A stretch of 11,325 nt of DNA, taken from Bacteroidota bacterium (lineage in GTDB: Bacteria > Bacteroidota > Bacteroidia > Flavobacteriales_F > PHOS-HE28). Made by a program: the position numbers and the translations under genes. Under the pieces are notes generated by a model that was given only the letters and a program-made list of their open reading frames with translations, was not told the origin of the DNA and made no database searches. Below, one piece after another: positions 7,952-11,325 of this stretch. The DNA is taken from positions 1-11,325 of the forward strand of contig JAEZAU010000011.1 in the NCBI GenBank assembly GCA_023430325.1, written 5' to 3'. Every line of letters starts with the position of its first letter. Positions within the stretch are counted from its first letter, which is position 1.

Positions 7952-8383
7952 TCAGGCCGTCTGCATCAATCGGGCATCCACCGTCACTTTTGCGTTCAGT
8001 GCGCGGCGTACGATACAGCCTTCATGGGTCTTCTTGATGAACTCCTCGTAAGTGGCTTCATCGATCCCGGGTACGCGGCTGCGCACATCGAGATGGATCA
8101 GGTTTATCGTCAGTTTATCATCCACCTTCTCCATGGTCACTTTCGCATCGGTGATCACTTCCTCCACATTGTGGCCGGCGAGCTTCATATTGTTGTTCAA
8201 GGCCATGCTGAAACATCCGGCCAGGGCGGCACCGATCAATTCTTCAGGATTCGTTCCATGGCCATCTTCGAAACGTGTATTGAAACTGAACGGTGTTTCT
8301 TTCAACGTTCCACTTTCGGTGGTCAGATGTCCTTTTCCGGTCTTCAGATCGCCGTTCCAGCGGGCACTTGCTTTACGTATCAT
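7952..8383 (-). CDS. osmC: OsmC family peroxide reductase
   Basis: The 143-residue product has the usual length and motifs of the OsmC branch of the OsmC/Ohr family: a thiol-dependent peroxidase that reduces organic hydroperoxides and H2O2 in the cytoplasm. The two redox cysteines are C57 in EELIGAALAGCFSMAL and C123 in THEGCIVRRAL; R37 and the Glu pair E47/E48 fit the conserved active-site positions. The canonical His in the GAAHAGC motif is Leu here. There is no signal peptide. The start at 8383 gives MIRKASARWNGDLKTGKG, a typical N-terminus. It lies 46 bp downstream of the cotH-like gene on the same strand and ends at a strong terminator. The minus strand just upstream contains TAACTTCG, a seven-of-eight match to the Bacteroidota -7 box, so it may also have its own promoter. 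Confidence 0.94.
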   Translation of the reverse strand: MIRKASARWNGDLKTGKGHLTTESGTLKETPFSFNTRFEDGHGTNPEELIGAALAGCFSMALNNNMKLAGHNVEEVITDAKVTMEKVDDKLTINLIHLDVRSRVPGIDEATYEEFIKKTHEGCIVRRALNAKVTVDARLMQTA

Positions 8384-8429
8384 TTGGTCATGAATGTGAT
8401 GAATGCACGAAGTTAATACCGCGTGGACC

Positions 8430-10838
8430 CTATTGGCCTGGTGTGATCTTCATGAAGCGTGAATGCGATCTGCTGCCGGGTGAATCCACCTTTACCAGAT
8501 AAAGGCCATCCGTAACACCGGTAAGATCGGCATGGATCCGCACCGTACCGTTGGATCCCGCAAGTGTTTGTTCCCATATCCATCTACCAGCAGCATCCAC
8601 TATGGTGACACGTACTTCCCCATCGAAGCTTGAATTGAATGAAAAAACGATCTCGCCAGTGGTCGGGTTCGGATATGCTACGAGTTCATCGTTCTCCTGT
8701 CGCATCACTGCAGTGATCTTCCCGCTTTTGGGAAAGTCATGCGTAATGGATCGGGAACCAGAGTGCCACAACGGATCTTCGGAGTATTCCCAATGATCGA
8801 AGACATGGCCAGCGTTCGGGATCACGCTCAGATCGATGGCATTTCCGTTGAAATAGATCCCATCGAAAGGTAGTTCCGGATCGATGGTGTTCAAGTGTAT
8901 GCCACCGCTTCCAGGGGGAAAGACATCGAAGGAAAGAGAGACCTGGTCCTGGAACCCGAAACGTTGTTCGATATGCGCGCGCACATGGCCTACCCGCACC
9001 TTGGCGAAGGTGGCGATCCGGACATCGACATGTTCACTCCATGCAGGCAACCATTGCCCCCATCGATCGAAATGTGCAGGTATCTCCGATCGGATCTCAT
9101 CAGCGATCAGATCCACCTCGTGCTGGAAATTCCATGGTAGAAAGGTCGTGTTCATCAGATCGGCGAAGCGGTTCACGAACGCTCTGCGGAATTCATCCCT
9201 CTCCAACATTTTCCTGAAGATCTCGCTCTGTGTCTTGCCGGCCCAATGGTCCAATACCCACTTGAACATGTCGATATCCATCGGAATGTAACCGGCGGCC
9301 TCCATGGTGGCATCCAGATCATAAAGCAGGTATCTCCATTTGCCTTCGGTGATCGAAGGTTTCCAGAAGCGTACGTTGTTGGCCGGCCAGTCCACATTGC
9401 CGGCATACATCTGCAGCACGAAGTAATCGATGTAGGAATGAAGGTCCAACAGCGAATCCACATGCGCGAAATGCTGTGGATCGTTCAGGTCATGTTCGCG
9501 GATGAATTGATCGAGCAGGTGAAAATGGATCGTATCCCCTTGAATGCTTCGATCTTCCTCTTCCTGCATCAACAGGATGTCATCTTCTGGAATGTCGTAC
9601 TTTATCGAAAGATGATCGGTATCAGTTCTTTCCCGAATGTTCAGAATTCCCCAGTATTCTCCGTTGATGTATGTGACCGCGGGCTGGAAACCGAGCACAT
9701 CGATGTCCAATTGATGATGGCGAGCCATCTTGTGGAACAGACCGTCGCGAAAATTCGCCAGGCAGAAATCACCGCCTGAGTTGCGCAGCACAAGGCGTTT
9801 GAATTCCGTCGTCGTTGGATCATCGAAAAAGCGATGTTCAATGCGATCCGATCCATACTTGTCCCGTGCGATCAAGCGGAAAGGCTTCTGAGGTTTCGTA
9901 CGGGCCGCACTTCCTCCATGAATGCGCAGATCGACCTGTTGAGAGACCTTGCGCTGGCCATCTTCGAAGAACTCGAAATGCACCGGAATGTCATGCCGTT
10001 CCCAAAAATTTGCACCGTGGTATGGATAGACCGTGTCCGCATTCGGGCCGGGCATATAAATGCCTAGTTCTTCATGGAAGAGACTGTCCGGATCGGTGCT
10101 GATCGAAATGATAGGAAGATCATGTATGGCTGGAAGGAATGATGAAGTGACCGTTCTGGATGGAAGCAGATCCGCAGCGAAGACCCTGGCCTTTACTGTT
10201 CCCGGAGCTGGAAGAGTGAAAGGACCGACATATTCGGGAGAATCGATCGAAGGTTCCCGACCATCCAACGTGTATCGAACCGTACCGGATGGTATCGATG
10301 CGGTGATCTCCACTTCGATCGATGAAGAAATGATGCCGCTGTTCGGAAAGATCAGTGGATCGGGCGCATAACCGAAGAAACCAACGTTGTTATTTGCGGC
10401 GCCGGGAGTAGGTTGATCGAAGAGTCTGGGACCATCCGGCGTCCGTCCATATGAATGATCATTCTGCAGTTCAGGCACCACGAGGACATCGATCGGTTGT
10501 TCCGATGGATCGGAGAGGTATAAGATCTCGCCTTCGCTGGATATATTGAAGTTCAATCGATCGGATCCATCGCCGGAAAGCAGAATAACGAAACCACCAG
10601 CAGATATCGTGATCGACGGAAATTGCCACTGGTCCAAGACATCCGATCGATCGGAGAGAAAATGTCCGGTCAGATCATAGGGCGCCGCACCGATATTATG
10701 TATCTCGATCCAGTCTGGATGATCACCATCCACATCGGCGAGGATCGAATTATTACGGGAGCAGACCTCGTTGATGACGACTTGCGCTTCTGCGATCGAG
10801 CACCCGATGCAGCAGAGTATCGGAATTATCGATCGCAT
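8430..10838 (-). CDS. Secreted CotH-kinase-family protein with lamin-tail and T9SS type A sorting domains
   Basis: The 802-residue protein has a signal peptide (1-18, cut after AEA), a lamin-tail domain (about 19-150; VVINEVCSRNN, DWIEIHNIG), a chitobiase/hexosaminidase C-terminal-like module (about 160-235; TVRYTLDGREPS) and a CotH kinase domain (about 240-620). The CotH domain shows LRIHGGSAARTKPQKPFR (304-321), INGEYWGILNIRER (391-404), GNVDWPANNVRFWK (480-493) and KWRYLLYDLDATM (500-512), whose Asp507 and Asp509 fit the family's acidic metal-binding site. An InlB-like repeat (about 632-712) and a type A sorting domain (AYPNPTTGEI at 721, ending in RFMKITPGQ) follow. CotH proteins are atypical protein kinases, best known from spore coats; kinase activity and substrates here are inferred, and ATP outside the cell would be an open question. 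The start is the ATG at 10838, although a better ribosome site lies 13 codons upstream behind an in-frame TAA. Confidence 0.93.
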   Translation of the reverse strand: MRSIIPILCCIGCSIAEAQVVINEVCSRNNSILADVDGDHPDWIEIHNIGAAPYDLTGHFLSDRSDVLDQWQFPSITISAGGFVILLSGDGSDRLNFNISSEGEILYLSDPSEQPIDVLVVPELQNDHSYGRTPDGPRLFDQPTPGAANNNVGFFGYAPDPLIFPNSGIISSSIEVEITASIPSGTVRYTLDGREPSIDSPEYVGPFTLPAPGTVKARVFAADLLPSRTVTSSFLPAIHDLPIISISTDPDSLFHEELGIYMPGPNADTVYPYHGANFWERHDIPVHFEFFEDGQRKVSQQVDLRIHGGSAARTKPQKPFRLIARDKYGSDRIEHRFFDDPTTTEFKRLVLRNSGGDFCLANFRDGLFHKMARHHQLDIDVLGFQPAVTYINGEYWGILNIRERTDTDHLSIKYDIPEDDILLMQEEEDRSIQGDTIHFHLLDQFIREHDLNDPQHFAHVDSLLDLHSYIDYFVLQMYAGNVDWPANNVRFWKPSITEGKWRYLLYDLDATMEAAGYIPMDIDMFKWVLDHWAGKTQSEIFRKMLERDEFRRAFVNRFADLMNTTFLPWNFQHEVDLIADEIRSEIPAHFDRWGQWLPAWSEHVDVRIATFAKVRVGHVRAHIEQRFGFQDQVSLSFDVFPPGSGGIHLNTIDPELPFDGIYFNGNAIDLSVIPNAGHVFDHWEYSEDPLWHSGSRSITHDFPKSGKITAVMRQENDELVAYPNPTTGEIVFSFNSSFDGEVRVTIVDAAGRWIWEQTLAGSNGTVRIHADLTGVTDGLYLVKVDSPGSRSHSRFMKITPGQ

Positions 10839-10849
10839 GAGCTGGCGCT

Positions 10850-10867
10850 GTAATTACACCAAATTAC
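10850..10867. repeat. 18-bp inverted repeat between VOC and cotH-like genes
   Basis: On the minus strand GTAATT and AATTAC are perfect 6-bp arms around a TGGTGT spacer, ending 11 bp before the cotH-like start codon. It has no T run and is AT-rich, so it is a poor terminator. It could be an operator or a weak hairpin that affects translation of the downstream gene, or chance. Confidence 0.5.
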
Positions 10868-10877
10868 TTCTTTTCAT
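10854..10877 (-). other. Seven-codon leader frame (MKRSNLV) overlapping the VOC stop, in frame with the cotH-like gene
   Basis: The VOC stop TGA shares its last base with an ATG at 10877. An AGGAGG lies 5 bases before this ATG (plus coordinates 10883-10888, encoded by two Arg codons). The frame reads MKRSNLV and stops at TAA (10854-10856). The cotH-like ATG lies exactly 13 codons after the leader ATG, in the same frame. It may be a coupling peptide, a damaged original start or coincidence. Confidence 0.4.
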
Positions 10878-11299
10878 CACTGCCTCCTGAAAAGATCTTC
10901 ATCATCGGCAAACGCCTTGAATTCTATCGCATGGCCATCGGGATCTTCAATGAACATGCTGCGCTGCTCGCCTACTTCACCTTTCATCACCACCGTAGGT
11001 TCGATGTAGAACGGCCAGCCGACCTTTTTCAGCTTATCGCGCATTTTCCGCCAATCCGCCAAGGAGAGCACAATGCCCCAGTGGTCGCTGGGTACCTGGC
11101 TTTTTGGATTGTAGATCCGCGCGGTCTTGATCAGTTTTGGTACTTCCTGAATGGTCAACTGGTGCCCGAAGAAGTCATAGTCCACCCATGTCGCGGCACT
11201 CCGGCCCTCCTTGCAGCCAAGGAACCCGCCATAGAAGGCCTTTATCCGTTTCAGATCGGTGGTGGCGAACGCAAGATGGAATCGGCCTTGAAGAGGCAT
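10877..11299 (-). CDS. VOC family protein (predicted extradiol-dioxygenase-like, COG3565 type)
   Basis: This 140-residue protein belongs to the vicinal oxygen chelate superfamily. Visible signatures are FHLAFATTDL at the N-terminus with His8, FYGGFLGCKEGR, VDYDFFGHQLTI, DHWGIVLS with His73, and EQRSMFIEDPDGHAIEFKAF with Glu126. His8, His73 and Glu126 fit metal-ligand positions of the superfamily, and the pattern resembles a group annotated as predicted extradiol dioxygenases (COG3565); the substrate is unknown. It has no signal peptide, so it should be cytoplasmic. The ATG at 11299 gives MPLQGRFHLAF, the usual N-terminus, and only 26 bases of upstream sequence are present. It is first in a same-strand run with the cotH-like gene (38-bp gap) and osmC. 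Confidence 0.92.
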   Translation of the reverse strand: MPLQGRFHLAFATTDLKRIKAFYGGFLGCKEGRSAATWVDYDFFGHQLTIQEVPKLIKTARIYNPKSQVPSDHWGIVLSLADWRKMRDKLKKVGWPFYIEPTVVMKGEVGEQRSMFIEDPDGHAIEFKAFADDEDLFRRQ

Positions 11300-11325
11300 G
11301 GGGTGGTTGTGTGGATGCCAAATTA

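Noticed and set aside
9246..9779. A 177-codon open frame on the plus strand inside the cotH-like gene
   Set aside because: It is antisense to the conserved CotH kinase domain and has no independent support.
7952..11299. An oxidative-stress operon joining VOC, cotH-like and osmC genes
   Set aside because: The spacing permits co-transcription, but a secreted CotH protein has no known link to peroxide or aldehyde detoxification, and osmC may have its own promoter.

Overview
The window looks like a chromosomal segment of a member of the Bacteroidota, most likely a Flavobacteriales-type bacterium of roughly balanced GC content. The evidence is in the proteins. Three large secreted proteins carry type IX secretion (T9SS) sorting signals: a CHU_C / gliding-motility C-terminal domain (type B) on one, and PNPT-type C-terminal domains (type A) on the other two. 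Ribosome binding sites are mostly weak, which is usual in this group. No mobile element, tRNA, rRNA, CRISPR array or phage gene is visible.

Layout from left to right. (1) 1-1497, minus strand: a PA-domain secreted protein whose C-terminus, just inside its type A sorting domain, runs off the left edge. (2) 1498-1815: a 318-bp divergent intergenic region holding three 10-bp tandem repeats. (3) 1816-7431, plus strand: a giant 1871-residue surface protein made of a signal peptide, a DUF7948-type head, a seven-unit SBBP beta-propeller, eleven PKD repeats, two Ig-like modules and a CHU_C domain. (4) 7434-7862, minus strand: a small lipoprotein with two copies of an NPPHGxPGHxC motif; it converges on the PKD gene with a 2-bp gap. 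(5) 7910-7933: a strong intrinsic terminator with a GAAA loop. (6) 7952-8383, minus strand: an OsmC-family peroxide reductase. (7) 8430-10838, minus strand: an 802-residue secreted CotH-kinase-family protein with lamin-tail, chitobiase-like, InlB-like and type A sorting domains. (8) 10877-11299, minus strand: a VOC (glyoxalase/dioxygenase superfamily) protein.

The minus-strand genes VOC, cotH-like and osmC lie close together (38- and 46-bp gaps), with no obvious terminator between them, and end at the 7910-7933 terminator. They could form one transcript, but their functions do not suggest a pathway. The unifying theme is cell-surface and secreted proteins exported by Sec and then T9SS; the T9SS machinery itself is not in the window.

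The points most worth a second look are: a seven-codon reading frame with an AGGAGG site that overlaps the VOC stop codon and is in frame with the cotH-like gene but blocked by a TAA; the twin NPPHG motif lipoprotein; the conserved cysteine pair in every one of thirteen stalk modules of the giant protein; the 10-bp repeats, which also contain a 12-base match to a sequencing-adapter core; and a roughly fourfold excess of GATC across the window. I do not see clear evidence of a wholly new multi-gene system here.
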